NCBI RefSeq assembly: GCF_019355395.1
Contig: NZ_CP048829.1
Span: 1,240,001 to 1,304,000, forward strand
Length of the DNA stretch: 64,000 nucleotides
Source of the DNA: Chordicoccus furentiruminis
GTDB lineage: Bacteria; Bacillota; Clostridia; Lachnospirales; Lachnospiraceae
Direction: 5' to 3'
Below, one piece after another: positions 8,641 through 16,721 of this stretch. The number at the start of each line of letters is the position of its first letter. Position 1 is the first letter of the stretch. A program made the position numbers and the translations under genes. A model generated the notes under the pieces. That model saw only the letters and a list, made by a program, of their open reading frames with translations. It had not been told where the DNA came from and made no database searches.

Positions 8641-8994
8641 ATGAAAGATGACAGAAACTATATTCTTCAATGCCCCTACCGCACTGCCCAGAAAGTGCTT
8701 CAGGGCAAGTATTCGATCCTGATCCTTCATTATTTAAGCGACCGGACGCTGCGTTTCAGCGAGCTGGAGAAGCTGGTGCCCAACATGACGCACGCGACGC
8801 TCTCGTCCCAGCTGAAGCTGCTTGAAAAGCGGGGACTGGTCCGGCGGAACGTGTACCCGGAGGTACCCCCTCGCGTCGAATACTCGCTGACGGAGATCGG
8901 ACGTTCCTTCACGCCGGTGCTGATGAAGATCGGGGACTGGGGCATGCAGTACATCGATTTCATTCAGACGAATCCGGATGTTGTGCTTGACTGA
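8641..8994 (+). CDS. HxlR-family transcriptional regulator
   Basis: This is a winged-helix regulator of about 117 aa (MKDDRNYILQCPYRTAQKVL...). It has the HxlR layout: an N-terminal Cys (C10), GKYSILILHYL, a recognition region around NMTHATLSSQLKLLEKRGLV, and the wing with PPRVEYSLTEIG. The Cys suggests redox or electrophile sensing, as in HypR/QorR; that is inference. Starts at GTG 8608 and ATG 8620 are in frame; ATG 8641 is preferred because AGGA lies 12 nt upstream. The nitroreductase gene 88 bp downstream is the likely target. Confidence 0.9.
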   Translation: MKDDRNYILQCPYRTAQKVLQGKYSILILHYLSDRTLRFSELEKLVPNMTHATLSSQLKLLEKRGLVRRNVYPEVPPRVEYSLTEIGRSFTPVLMKIGDWGMQYIDFIQTNPDVVLD

Positions 8995-9081
8995 GCGCGG
9001 GATCCGTCCGTACCAGAGAGCGCCCGGCCGGTCACCGGGAACGCCCGCTCACTCACCAGACTATGCCGAAGGAGGCGCACA

Positions 9082-9576
9082 ATGGACAGCATTTTTCACC
9101 GAGTCAGCATCCGGAAGTTCACCGACGAGCCCGTTGCCGAGGAGGATCTGACAAGGATTCTCCGCGCGGGCATGCAGGCGCCCAGCGCGGTGAACCAGCA
9201 GCCGTGGGAGTTCTATGTGGTCACAAACCGCGACGTCATTCTGGAGCTCTCAAAGGCGACGATGTTCTCCCGCCCGGCCGCCGGCGCGCCCGTCGTCATC
9301 GTGCCCTGCTTCCGACAGGAGACCCGTCTCCCGTCGATGGCGGAGATCGATATGGCGATCGCGCAGGAAAACATGTGGCTTGAGACCGATTCCCTGGGGC
9401 TCGGCGGCGTCATGCTGGGCATCGCACCGGAACGGAGCCGTATGGACAAGGTCCGCCGGATCATCGGCGCACCGGATTCCCTCGAGCCCTTCTGTCTGTT
9501 TGCCCTCGGTCATCCGGCCGAGTCCAGACCGCAGCAGGACCGCTTCGATGAGAGCCGAATCCACCGGATCGGATAA
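9082..9576 (+). CDS. Nitroreductase family flavoprotein
   Basis: This 164-aa protein belongs to the FMN-dependent nitroreductase superfamily. It opens with the typical RVSIRKFTDEPV motif (FMN phosphate contacts), then GMQAPSAVNQQPWEF, and has the mid-protein helix with WLETDSLGLGGVMLG. Such enzymes reduce nitro groups or quinones with NAD(P)H. It follows the HxlR regulator on the same strand, a pairing that suggests induction by electrophiles or nitro compounds. The ATG has AAGGAGG upstream. Confidence 0.9.
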   Translation: MDSIFHRVSIRKFTDEPVAEEDLTRILRAGMQAPSAVNQQPWEFYVVTNRDVILELSKATMFSRPAAGAPVVIVPCFRQETRLPSMAEIDMAIAQENMWLETDSLGLGGVMLGIAPERSRMDKVRRIIGAPDSLEPFCLFALGHPAESRPQQDRFDESRIHRIG

Positions 9577-9611
9577 CCGGGCTGTCTTTTCACCGCAAGA
9601 GAATGGACGAT

Positions 9612-9650
9612 GGGACGGGGACGCGCAAGCGCCCCCGTCCCGTCTTTCTG
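9612..9650 (+). terminator. Terminator after the nitroreductase gene
   Basis: A GGGACGGGG / CCCCGTCCC stem with a CGCG/CGC inner part and CAAG loop (9612-9641) is followed by GTCTTTCTGCTTTC. It lies 36 nt after the stop. Confidence 0.75.
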
Positions 9651-9777
9651 CTTTCACACCAGGGTATTGCGACGCGCCCCGTCCCGTGTCCGCGGTTTCG
9701 CGCAGCCGTTTGATTCTCCCGGCGCTTTCGCTCTGCATTTCATTCCGCCGGTCTCAGCGGCGGTCTTCCCGCTTGCC

Positions 9778-10644
9778 TCACAGCGGAAGGCTCCGGACCC
9801 AGTCGGAGATCTCCGCTTCGCTCATCTTCGTGACCATCTGTCCCGGCAGAAGCGTCACATCCGCGGGCAGCTCCTTCTCCAGCGCCTTCTCGCTCTTGCC
9901 CAGACCGGAGCCGCCTGATGTGGCGAAGGGAATCAGCTTCTTTCCGGCGAGATCGCAGCTCTCGAGAAAGGTCTCGACGATCCGCGGCATCGTGCCCCAC
10001 CAGAGCGGATAGCCAAGGAAGATCGTGTCATACCGGCCAATATCCTGCGCTTTTTCGGCCATTTCCGGGCGGGACGTCTCGTCCGCCATCTCCACGTTCG
10101 TGCGACTTGTGCTGGACGTCCAGTCAAGATCGGCGTCCGTGTACGGCACAGCCGGCCGGATCTCGAAAAGATCGCCGCCGGCAGCCTCCGCCACCTTCTC
10201 CGCGGCCGCCTTCGTCACACCGCTTGCCGAAAAATACGCCACGAGCACGCGTTTTACCGGCTCCTTCTCCGAAAGATCCTTCTTCCAGAGCCCGTGCAGG
10301 TTGCACCACGCATAGACCGCAACGGCCGTTTCTCCTTCCGCAAGAACAAAGGACGCGGCCGGCTGCTCTCCCGGATTCAGCGTCGCCGTCTGGAAGCCCT
10401 TCTCCGTCTCGAGCGCGATAAACGCGATATGATGCTCCTCCGTCATCGGATGCGCGGTCTGTCCGACCTGCACCGCGATCCGGTTCCCGTCCGCCGTCAC
10501 ATCCGGAACATGCTTCTCCTTCGCCGCGTCGGTGACGTTGGCCTCAAGCTTCTGCATCGGCTCGCCGCAGCAGACGACCGGAACGCCGCTGTCCACAAGC
10601 TTCACAACTATGTTGCCGCAATGCTGACATCTGTAAAATACCAT
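9778..10644 (-). CDS. Superoxide reductase (desulfoferrodoxin) fused to a flavodoxin-like domain
   Basis: This 288-aa protein joins two redox modules. Residues 1-36 form a desulforedoxin centre with Cys6, Cys9, Cys25 and Cys26. Residues 37-124 are the neelaredoxin/SOR domain with Fe ligands His45, His65, His71, Cys114 and His117 and the conserved Glu43-Lys44 pair. Residues 131-288 are a flavodoxin_4-type domain with the FMN phosphate loop YFSASGVT, GYPLWWGTMP and ATSGGSGLG. It should reduce superoxide to peroxide, with the flavodoxin as a built-in electron donor (inference). The ATG at 10644 is chosen because AGGAGAG precedes it; the frame is open slightly further upstream. A -10-like TATAGT is at 10684-10689. 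Confidence 0.9.
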   Translation of the reverse strand: MVFYRCQHCGNIVVKLVDSGVPVVCCGEPMQKLEANVTDAAKEKHVPDVTADGNRIAVQVGQTAHPMTEEHHIAFIALETEKGFQTATLNPGEQPAASFVLAEGETAVAVYAWCNLHGLWKKDLSEKEPVKRVLVAYFSASGVTKAAAEKVAEAAGGDLFEIRPAVPYTDADLDWTSSTSRTNVEMADETSRPEMAEKAQDIGRYDTIFLGYPLWWGTMPRIVETFLESCDLAGKKLIPFATSGGSGLGKSEKALEKELPADVTLLPGQMVTKMSEAEISDWVRSLPL

Positions 10645-10835
10645 ATTCTCTCCTTTCTCGCTCAAAGGCTGTCTCTGCCTTCACTATACCGGATTTCCGC
10701 GCCGGGCGCCATCTGAAAATGCAGCCGCCCGTACTTCCGTCCCGCTGCCGCGCCGGCCTTTTTCCGGGGTCACGGCCGCACGCAGAAATTCAAATCCCTT
10801 CCGGGGAATACAGCCGTCCCCTCTCCCGGACCGGC

Positions 10836-12632
10836 TTACGGCTTCAGCGTCCAGACCGCCGCGCTGAAGGCCGGAAGCACCAGATGGATCGGCCGGTCTT
10901 TCGAGATCGCGACACGGCCGCCTTCCCGGCTTTCCTTCGTGCCCCCGCCGAACCGCTCCCAGTCGGAATGAAGCAGCAGCTCAAGATGACCGTCGTAATC
11001 GGACTGATACCGCGCGTTCTGCATCGAATTCGAGAAATTGAAGAAGATGACGAGGGATTCCTCCCTTGCATTTCTCCGGATCACATAGACATCGTTTCCG
11101 CTCTCGTTGATGGAAAGCCACTGAAACCCACCCGGCTCATAATCCATCTCGTAGAAGGCCGGATGCGTCCTCCCCAGCTCCATCAGCTCCGCGAAGAAGC
11201 CGGAGAACGCCCGGTGCATCGGATAATCGAGCAGATTGTAGTCCGGCTCCCGCGTCTCATCCCACTCTCGGAACATCGCGATCTCATTTCCCATAAAATT
11301 CAGCGTCTTGCCGGGATGGGCCAGCATATAGAGGTACAGTGTCCGGAGCTGGGCGAACTTCTCCTCATACTCCCCGTAAATCTTCCCGATGATCGTCCGC
11401 TTTCCGTGTACCACCTCGTCGTGGGAAAACGGCAGCAGGTGCCGTTCCCGGTAGAAATAGTACATGGAAAACGTCAGCTTCTGCGACAGCGAACGGCGCT
11501 CATCCGTCGTCTTCATGAAGTAATCCAGCGTGTCGTTCATCCAGCCGAGATCCCACTTGTAGTCGAATCCGAGACCGCCCTCCTCCGGAGCCTTCGTGCA
11601 GCCCGGATAGGCGGTGGAATCCTCGGCGATCAGCATCGCGTCGGGATGCAGGCGGTGAAGACCGGCGTTCATCGACCGGAGAAAATCGACCGAGTTGGTG
11701 TTGACGCCTCGCGCCTCATTGCCCTGCCAGTAGATCATCCGGCTGACCGCGTCCATCCTGAGGCCGTCGAAATGATACTCGGTGAGCCAGTAGTTGGCCG
11801 CCGACTGCATGAAGCAGGCGACCTCCCGGCGTGAAAAGATGAAGTTGCAGCTTCCCCACTCGCTCTCGGAGACGTCGCTGGGCGGATACTCGTAGAGCTC
11901 CGTCCCGTCATAGCGGCGCAGCGCATACCAGTCCAGCGCGAAGTGCGCCGGCACGAAATCCACGATCGCCCCGATGCCGGCCTGATGCAGACGGTCCACG
12001 AGTTCCATCAGCTGGGACGCGGTGCCGTAGCGGGAAGTGGGGCTGAAGTAGCCGGTCTCCTGATAGCCCCAGCTTCCGTCGAACGGATGCTCGGCCAGCG
12101 GCATGAATTCGACATGGGTGAAGTGATACTTTTTTACATAGTCGATGAGATCGTCCGCGATCTCATCGTAGCGATACCAGCCGTCGGAATCATCCGGGTT
12201 CGTCCTGAAGGAACCCAGATGAACCTCGAATATGTTGAGCGGACGGTCAAAGCAGCGGGTGCGTTTCTTCATCCACGCCCCGTCGTGAAAGGTGTATTCC
12301 GAGAGATCCCTCACAATCGAGGCGAACCCGGGACGCTTCTCCATCCCGAACCCGTACGGATCGCAGTGCTCGACCCGGCCGTCGCGGCTGTAGATCACGT
12401 ACTTGTACATCTGGCCCGGCTTCGCGCCCTCGGCATGCATTTCCCAGAAACCGCTGCGCACCGGCTGCGTCATCGGCTCCTCCTGCCACCCGTTAAATTC
12501 CCCGATGACGGCCACCTGCTGCGCCGACGGCGCGTATGTGCGGAACGTCACGCCCTTCCGGTCGGGATGCGCACCCAGATAGCGGTAGGCGTCGAAGACC
12601 TTCCCGTCGTAAAATGCCTGAAAATCCATCAT
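10836..12632 (-). CDS. glgB: 1,4-alpha-glucan branching enzyme (GH13)
   Basis: This protein of about 598 aa makes alpha-1,6 branches in glycogen. It has an N-terminal CBM48 domain (YAPSAQQVAVIGEFNGWQ), a GH13 barrel with nucleophile Asp in LRMDAVSRMIYW, acid Glu in LIAEDSTAYPG and the third Asp in FSHDEVVHGK, and a C-terminal beta domain. It is a short-form GlgB without the extra N1 module. The ATG at 12632 is chosen because GAGGA lies 8 nt upstream. No other glycogen genes are in the window. Confidence 0.93.
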   Translation of the reverse strand: MMDFQAFYDGKVFDAYRYLGAHPDRKGVTFRTYAPSAQQVAVIGEFNGWQEEPMTQPVRSGFWEMHAEGAKPGQMYKYVIYSRDGRVEHCDPYGFGMEKRPGFASIVRDLSEYTFHDGAWMKKRTRCFDRPLNIFEVHLGSFRTNPDDSDGWYRYDEIADDLIDYVKKYHFTHVEFMPLAEHPFDGSWGYQETGYFSPTSRYGTASQLMELVDRLHQAGIGAIVDFVPAHFALDWYALRRYDGTELYEYPPSDVSESEWGSCNFIFSRREVACFMQSAANYWLTEYHFDGLRMDAVSRMIYWQGNEARGVNTNSVDFLRSMNAGLHRLHPDAMLIAEDSTAYPGCTKAPEEGGLGFDYKWDLGWMNDTLDYFMKTTDERRSLSQKLTFSMYYFYRERHLLPFSHDEVVHGKRTIIGKIYGEYEEKFAQLRTLYLYMLAHPGKTLNFMGNEIAMFREWDETREPDYNLLDYPMHRAFSGFFAELMELGRTHPAFYEMDYEPGGFQWLSINESGNDVYVIRRNAREESLVIFFNFSNSMQNARYQSDYDGHLELLLHSDWERFGGGTKESREGGRVAISKDRPIHLVLPAFSAAVWTLKP

Positions 12633-12767
12633 GTTCTCATTCCTCATTCTTTCACAGTCTCCGGCCGGCTGAAAGCCGGCCTTCTCTTCCATAGTACCAC
12701 AAAACAGACCTGCCGTATGGAGAAGAATCGTCTTCCAGCCGCATCGTCCGCAGCGTGCGCGCAGGTG

Positions 12768-12796
12768 AAAAAAGAGGCGGACCGAAGTCCGCCTCT
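12768..12796 (-). terminator. Terminator after the Na/Pi cotransporter gene
   Basis: A perfect 10-bp stem AGAGGCGGAC / GTCCGCCTCT with a 4-nt loop is followed on the minus strand by TTTTTT. It is 108 nt after the stop at 12904. Confidence 0.85.
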
Positions 12797-12903
12797 CGTC
12801 GATGGCGAAATCCGGCGCAGAAGCCGCGCCGGATTCCGTCTCTGCCTTATTTCTCCCGCTCCGCCCGGAAACCGTCCCTAAGCTTCTCCACCGGACAGAG
12901 CTC

Positions 12904-14622
12904 TCACACGCTGCCCGCTGCCGCAGCCGCCGGCTTCTCTGCCTTCTCTCCGTCGAGCGTAGGCAGCGTCACCCGGTCCATCGCGTCCTCGGCAATGTCA
13001 ACGCAGTTGTCGACGATCCGGTTCAGCCGGTCAAGAATCCCCGAGTAATCCGCCGTCATCGACGGATCGCACTCCTTCGCGGAGATCCGGGCGAGGTGCG
13101 CCTTGTTAAACTGCTTCTGCGCCTTCCTCATCTTCTTCCGGCCACGTGACACCTTCGCCGCCTTCGCCAGATCCTGCTGCTCGATCGCGTCTACCGTCAT
13201 CCGGAATAGGCCGAGAGAAATGTTGAAGCATGCCGTCAGCTCACTGACCGCCTGCGTCGAGAAGGACCGGTCATCCGAACCGATCTTCCGGAGAGATATG
13301 ACGATCTCCCCGCAGCGGTCGCCGATTCGTCCGAGATCGGACGCAACCGACATCAGGCCGGCCGTCTGCTCCGCCTGCGTCTCCGTGAGACCGCCGCCGG
13401 CGAACATCTTCGAAATGTAGCGGATGATCGCGGCCTGCACGCTCTCCACGTTCCGGTACAGTCCGTCAAAGACGCTTCTGTCGGCCGCCGTTCCGGCTCC
13501 GAGCTCATCGCGGGCCGCCTCCAGCATCTGATCCGTATGAGAAGCGCAGCTCCGGATCTCGCGGCCGACAAGGTACATGGCGGCCACCGGCTGACTGATC
13601 AGAGACTCGTCAAGAAACTCCGGCCGGTACGCGTCGCGGGCCGCCGTCTCCGCGCCCGGAATAACCTTCATCACCAGCTTCACCATCAGAGGGAGCAGCG
13701 GCAGCCAGACCAGCGTGCAGATCACATTGAACGTGGTATGCGCGTTGGCGATCTGTCGTGAGATAATATCCGTCTCCGCGCCCCTGGGTGAAATCCACGC
13801 CACGAACCGGGCAAACCAGGGGATCAGGAACATAAAGACGATCGTCCCGCTGATATTAAAGAAGCTGTGGGCGATTGCCGTGCGCTTCGCGTTCTTCGAC
13901 TGTCCGATGGAAGCCAGAAGCGCCGTGATCGTCGTCCCGATGTTGTCTCCGAGAAGAATCGGGATCGCGCCCACCAGTCCGATGACCGAGCCGCCGTCCG
14001 GCCCCGGCGTCGCCGCGAAATTCTGAAGGACGGCGATCGTGGCCGAGCTGCTCTGCACCACCAGCGTCATGCCGCAGCCGAGAAGAACGCCCAGTACCGG
14101 GATATCCTTCACCCGTCCCATCATTTCGATGAAGAACGGACTGGAGGCAAGCGGCTTCATCACGCTGCCCATGATTTCGATTCCCTCAAAGAGGAGTCCG
14201 AAGGAAAAAATCACAAGACCGACATTGCGGACCTTCTCGCGCTTCGCGAGGAAGCTGATCAGAAAGCCCGCGAAAATGATCGGATAGATGTAGTCGCTGA
14301 TCTTGAAGGCCAGCAGCTGGGCCGTCATCGTCGTACCGATGTTCGCCCCGAAAATCACGGAGATCGCCTGCGGAAGCGTCATCAGCCCCGCGCTTGTGAA
14401 GCCGATGACCATCACGGTGGTCGCCGAGCTGCTCTGCAAAATCGCGGTCACCAGCGCACCGGCCAGTGCACCCATCACGGGATTCCTTGTGAGGAAGGCG
14501 AGCACCTTCTTCATCTTCGCGCCGGCCGCCTTCTGCAGTGCGTCGCTCATCGAATTCATGCCGAACAGAAAGAGGGCAAGGCCGCCTGCCAGCCCGAATA
14601 CAGTCCTGACTGTCTCGTTCAT
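12904..14622 (-). CDS. Na+/phosphate cotransporter, NptA/PNaS family, with PhoU-like domain
   Basis: This 572-aa protein has an inverted duplication of the Na/Pi-cotransporter repeat in its first about 310 residues, visible as the paired QSSSATTVMVIG (about 64-75) and VQSSSATIAVLQN motifs. A cytoplasmic PhoU-like helical domain follows from about residue 345. It should move phosphate with sodium. Repeats of TTTACA upstream (14689-14714) look like a PhoP/PhoB binding site. A -10 TACAAT lies at 14650-14655. Confidence 0.9.
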   Translation of the reverse strand: MNETVRTVFGLAGGLALFLFGMNSMSDALQKAAGAKMKKVLAFLTRNPVMGALAGALVTAILQSSSATTVMVIGFTSAGLMTLPQAISVIFGANIGTTMTAQLLAFKISDYIYPIIFAGFLISFLAKREKVRNVGLVIFSFGLLFEGIEIMGSVMKPLASSPFFIEMMGRVKDIPVLGVLLGCGMTLVVQSSSATIAVLQNFAATPGPDGGSVIGLVGAIPILLGDNIGTTITALLASIGQSKNAKRTAIAHSFFNISGTIVFMFLIPWFARFVAWISPRGAETDIISRQIANAHTTFNVICTLVWLPLLPLMVKLVMKVIPGAETAARDAYRPEFLDESLISQPVAAMYLVGREIRSCASHTDQMLEAARDELGAGTAADRSVFDGLYRNVESVQAAIIRYISKMFAGGGLTETQAEQTAGLMSVASDLGRIGDRCGEIVISLRKIGSDDRSFSTQAVSELTACFNISLGLFRMTVDAIEQQDLAKAAKVSRGRKKMRKAQKQFNKAHLARISAKECDPSMTADYSGILDRLNRIVDNCVDIAEDAMDRVTLPTLDGEKAEKPAAAAAGSV

Positions 14623-14649
14623 CTCATACCTCGCTTTTACACAATTCCT

Positions 14650-14714
14650 ATTGTATTGGCGAAGCGACAGCGCGATCTATCCCGTTTCTGTAAAGATTGT
14701 AAAATCTGTGTAAA
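14650..14714 (-). promoter_or_regulatory. Promoter with Pho-box-like direct repeats upstream of the Na/Pi gene
   Basis: On the minus strand three direct TTTACA repeats start at 14714, 14703 and 14694, with 11- and 9-bp spacing. They lie upstream of a -10 TACAAT (14650-14655) that has no clear -35. Firmicute PhoP boxes are TT(A/T)ACA-like repeats at about 11-bp spacing. The target gene, a phosphate cotransporter, makes the call plausible. Confidence 0.6.
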
Positions 14715-14812
14715 ATGCGTTCTTCGAAGCAGATCGTCCCAGAATGAAGTTTCATTCGAAGTGCACTTCATTTCAAACCTGATTTTACCGCCGCAGGTCA
14801 CGTCTTTCGGGT

Positions 14813-14839
14813 TTTACAGAACCGAAACAGTATTTTACA
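14813..14839 (+). promoter_or_regulatory. Second TTTACA repeat pair facing the HD-domain gene
   Basis: TTTACA occurs at 14813-14818 and 14834-14839, with GAAACA between them at 14824-14829, giving 10-11-bp spacing. It is oriented toward the HD-hydrolase gene. It resembles the repeats serving the divergent phosphate gene, but no clean promoter accompanies it. Confidence 0.35.
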
Positions 14840-14912
14840 TATCTCTGATGGAAGCGCCAGGCTCCGGGTGAAATAATGAATGGCAGCATTTATACAAGGA
14901 AGAAAGGCTCAG

Positions 14913-15572
14913 ATGAACATCTATCGGGAACTGATTCGGAGAGAAGACATACAGGAATACTACAAAAAAGGCGACGAGATTCTCAGCACGCTCGGATATA
15001 CGGACCATTCCACCGTCCACGCGTCGATCGTGGCCTCGAAGGCGGCCGAGGTGCTCAGCTGGTTTCATTATCCGGATCATCTGCTCGGGCTTGCGCGGGC
15101 GGCCGGCTATCTTCACGATATCGGGAACGCCATCAACCGCACCCATCACGGGGAATACGGCGCGCTGCTCGCCAACGGCATTCTGAAGGAGATGGACGTT
15201 CCCTGCGCGGACCGGGCCGCCATCGTCAGCGCCATCGCCAATCACGACGAATCGACCGGCGCGGCCTTCGATCCGGTTTCCGCCGCGCTGATCATCGCGG
15301 ACAAGACGGACGTCCGCCGCAACCGGGTACGGAAAAAGCCCGTCTCCCAGTTCGACATCCACGACCGGGTCAACTATGCCGTGACACGTTCCCTCACCTC
15401 CTACAAACCGGAGAAATCCTCCATCGTGCTGACGCTGGAGATCGACGAGGAGATCTGCACGATGTACGACTATTTCGAAATCTTTCTCGAACGGATGATG
15501 ATGTGCCGGCGCGCGGCCGAACTGCTGGGCGTCCGCTTCCGGCTGACCGCGAACGGCCAGAAGGTGCTGTGA
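14913..15572 (+). CDS. HD-domain metal-dependent phosphohydrolase
   Basis: This 219-aa protein is an HD-superfamily hydrolase with the metal-binding pattern H (HASIVASKAAEVL), HD (AGYLHDIGNAINRTHHG) and a later His-Asp (AIANHDEST). Such enzymes remove phosphate from nucleotides or phosphomonoesters; the substrate is unknown. The ATG at 14913 is preferred over an upstream in-frame start because GAAAGG precedes it. Its position opposite a phosphate transporter across shared Pho-like repeats suggests a role in phosphate scavenging, which is inference. Confidence 0.8.
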   Translation: MNIYRELIRREDIQEYYKKGDEILSTLGYTDHSTVHASIVASKAAEVLSWFHYPDHLLGLARAAGYLHDIGNAINRTHHGEYGALLANGILKEMDVPCADRAAIVSAIANHDESTGAAFDPVSAALIIADKTDVRRNRVRKKPVSQFDIHDRVNYAVTRSLTSYKPEKSSIVLTLEIDEEICTMYDYFEIFLERMMMCRRAAELLGVRFRLTANGQKVL

Positions 15573-15797
15573 GGCGCCCGCCGGCCTCCGCGGAGAGCAG
15601 ACGGAACCGACGTGAAGCAGCGGACAGCCAAACCGTGAGGAGGCTGTGACGTATACGCCGGCCCAGCAGGATCAGCGAAAATGCTGTAAGCGTGAGCATG
15701 CACCGGGAAGTCTCCGTGACTTGCCTTCCGCTTCAAAAAATGGCAGAATTTCCGTGTAATCCGCATCCGACTGTCGTACAATTCAGAGGAACGGATC

Positions 15798-15815
15798 GCT
15801 GTCCCGCGGGACAGC
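15798..15815. promoter_or_regulatory. Perfect 18-bp palindrome upstream of the phospholipase-like gene
   Basis: GCTGTCCCGCGGGACAGC lies 29 bp before the ATG at 15845, between a possible -10 (TACAAT, 15777-15782) and the Shine-Dalgarno AAGGAGG. It could be an operator or an RNA hairpin. The rest of the 270-bp gap shows no gene. Confidence 0.5.
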
Positions 15816-15844
15816 AGCCGCTGTTCTGAAAAGGAGGGACACAT

Positions 15845-16642
15845 ATGCCTGCCATCTACGCACACGACCGTCTGGGCTGCCAGGTACGGCAGAATCTGGA
15901 GGGCCGCCCCGCCGCGGTCATCGACCGCTGGCCGTCGCTTTATATGACCGGACTTCAGGGACCGGATATTCTTTTCTATTATCACCCATTGCATTCCAAT
16001 CCCGTGAGCGCCGTCGGCGGTCTCGTCCACCGCGAGAGCGGACGTCTCTTTTTCGAGGATGCGTTCCGCGTGATCACGGAGAGCCCGGATCCGGCCCCCG
16101 CGTGGTCCTATCTGTACGGACTGCTCTGTCACTTCGCCCTCGACGCGACCTGTCACGCGTGGATCGACGGGTACGCAGAGGAAAGCGGGATCTCCCACGC
16201 CGAGATCGAGATGGAATTTGACCGGCGTCTGATGCTCCATGACGGGCTGAATCCGCTCACGCACCGGCTCACCGGGCATATTCATCCCTCTGACCGGGCC
16301 GCAGCCGTCATCGCCCCCTTTTATCCGGGAATCAGCGCGCGGACGGTCAGCGAGTCGCTGTGCTCGGTCGTCCTCGCGAACGAGCTGCTGCTTGCCCGCA
16401 CACCGCTGAAGCGCGCTTTTCTGGACACAGTCTTCCGTCTCGCAGACCAGTACGGCGCGCTGCACGGCCATGTGATCAGCCCGAAGGGCAACCCCGCCTG
16501 CCGCGAGAGCAGCCGGGTTCTCCGCGGCCTCTACCTGAAGGCAGCCGCCCGCGCCGCGCGGTTCATCCGTGACGCGGACGGATACCGGAGCGGAACGATC
16601 CCCTTCGACCCGCTCTTCGACCGGTCCTTCAACGGCATATAA
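15845..16642 (+). CDS. Zinc-dependent phospholipase C-like protein
   Basis: This 265-aa protein matches the zinc_dep_PLPC layout common in Clostridia. It is rich in conserved His/Asp: IYAHDRLG at the N-terminus, GLQGPDILFYYHP, GLLCHFALDATCHAWID and EIEMEFDRRLM. There is no signal peptide, unlike secreted clostridial alpha-toxin, so it probably acts inside the cell. The substrate is unknown. The ATG has AAAGGAGGGACACAT upstream. Confidence 0.85.
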   Translation: MPAIYAHDRLGCQVRQNLEGRPAAVIDRWPSLYMTGLQGPDILFYYHPLHSNPVSAVGGLVHRESGRLFFEDAFRVITESPDPAPAWSYLYGLLCHFALDATCHAWIDGYAEESGISHAEIEMEFDRRLMLHDGLNPLTHRLTGHIHPSDRAAAVIAPFYPGISARTVSESLCSVVLANELLLARTPLKRAFLDTVFRLADQYGALHGHVISPKGNPACRESSRVLRGLYLKAAARAARFIRDADGYRSGTIPFDPLFDRSFNGI

Positions 16643-16721
16643 CGGATCCGACCTCCGCCGCAGCGGCCGGTGATCCGGATCAGAAGACACTATCTCTCAC
16701 AAACAGGAAGGAGATTGCAGG

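Noticed and set aside
15573-15797. Possible small RNA gene between the HD-hydrolase and phospholipase-like genes
   Set aside because: No convincing promoter-terminator pair or conserved fold is visible; only a weak TACAAT and a palindrome.
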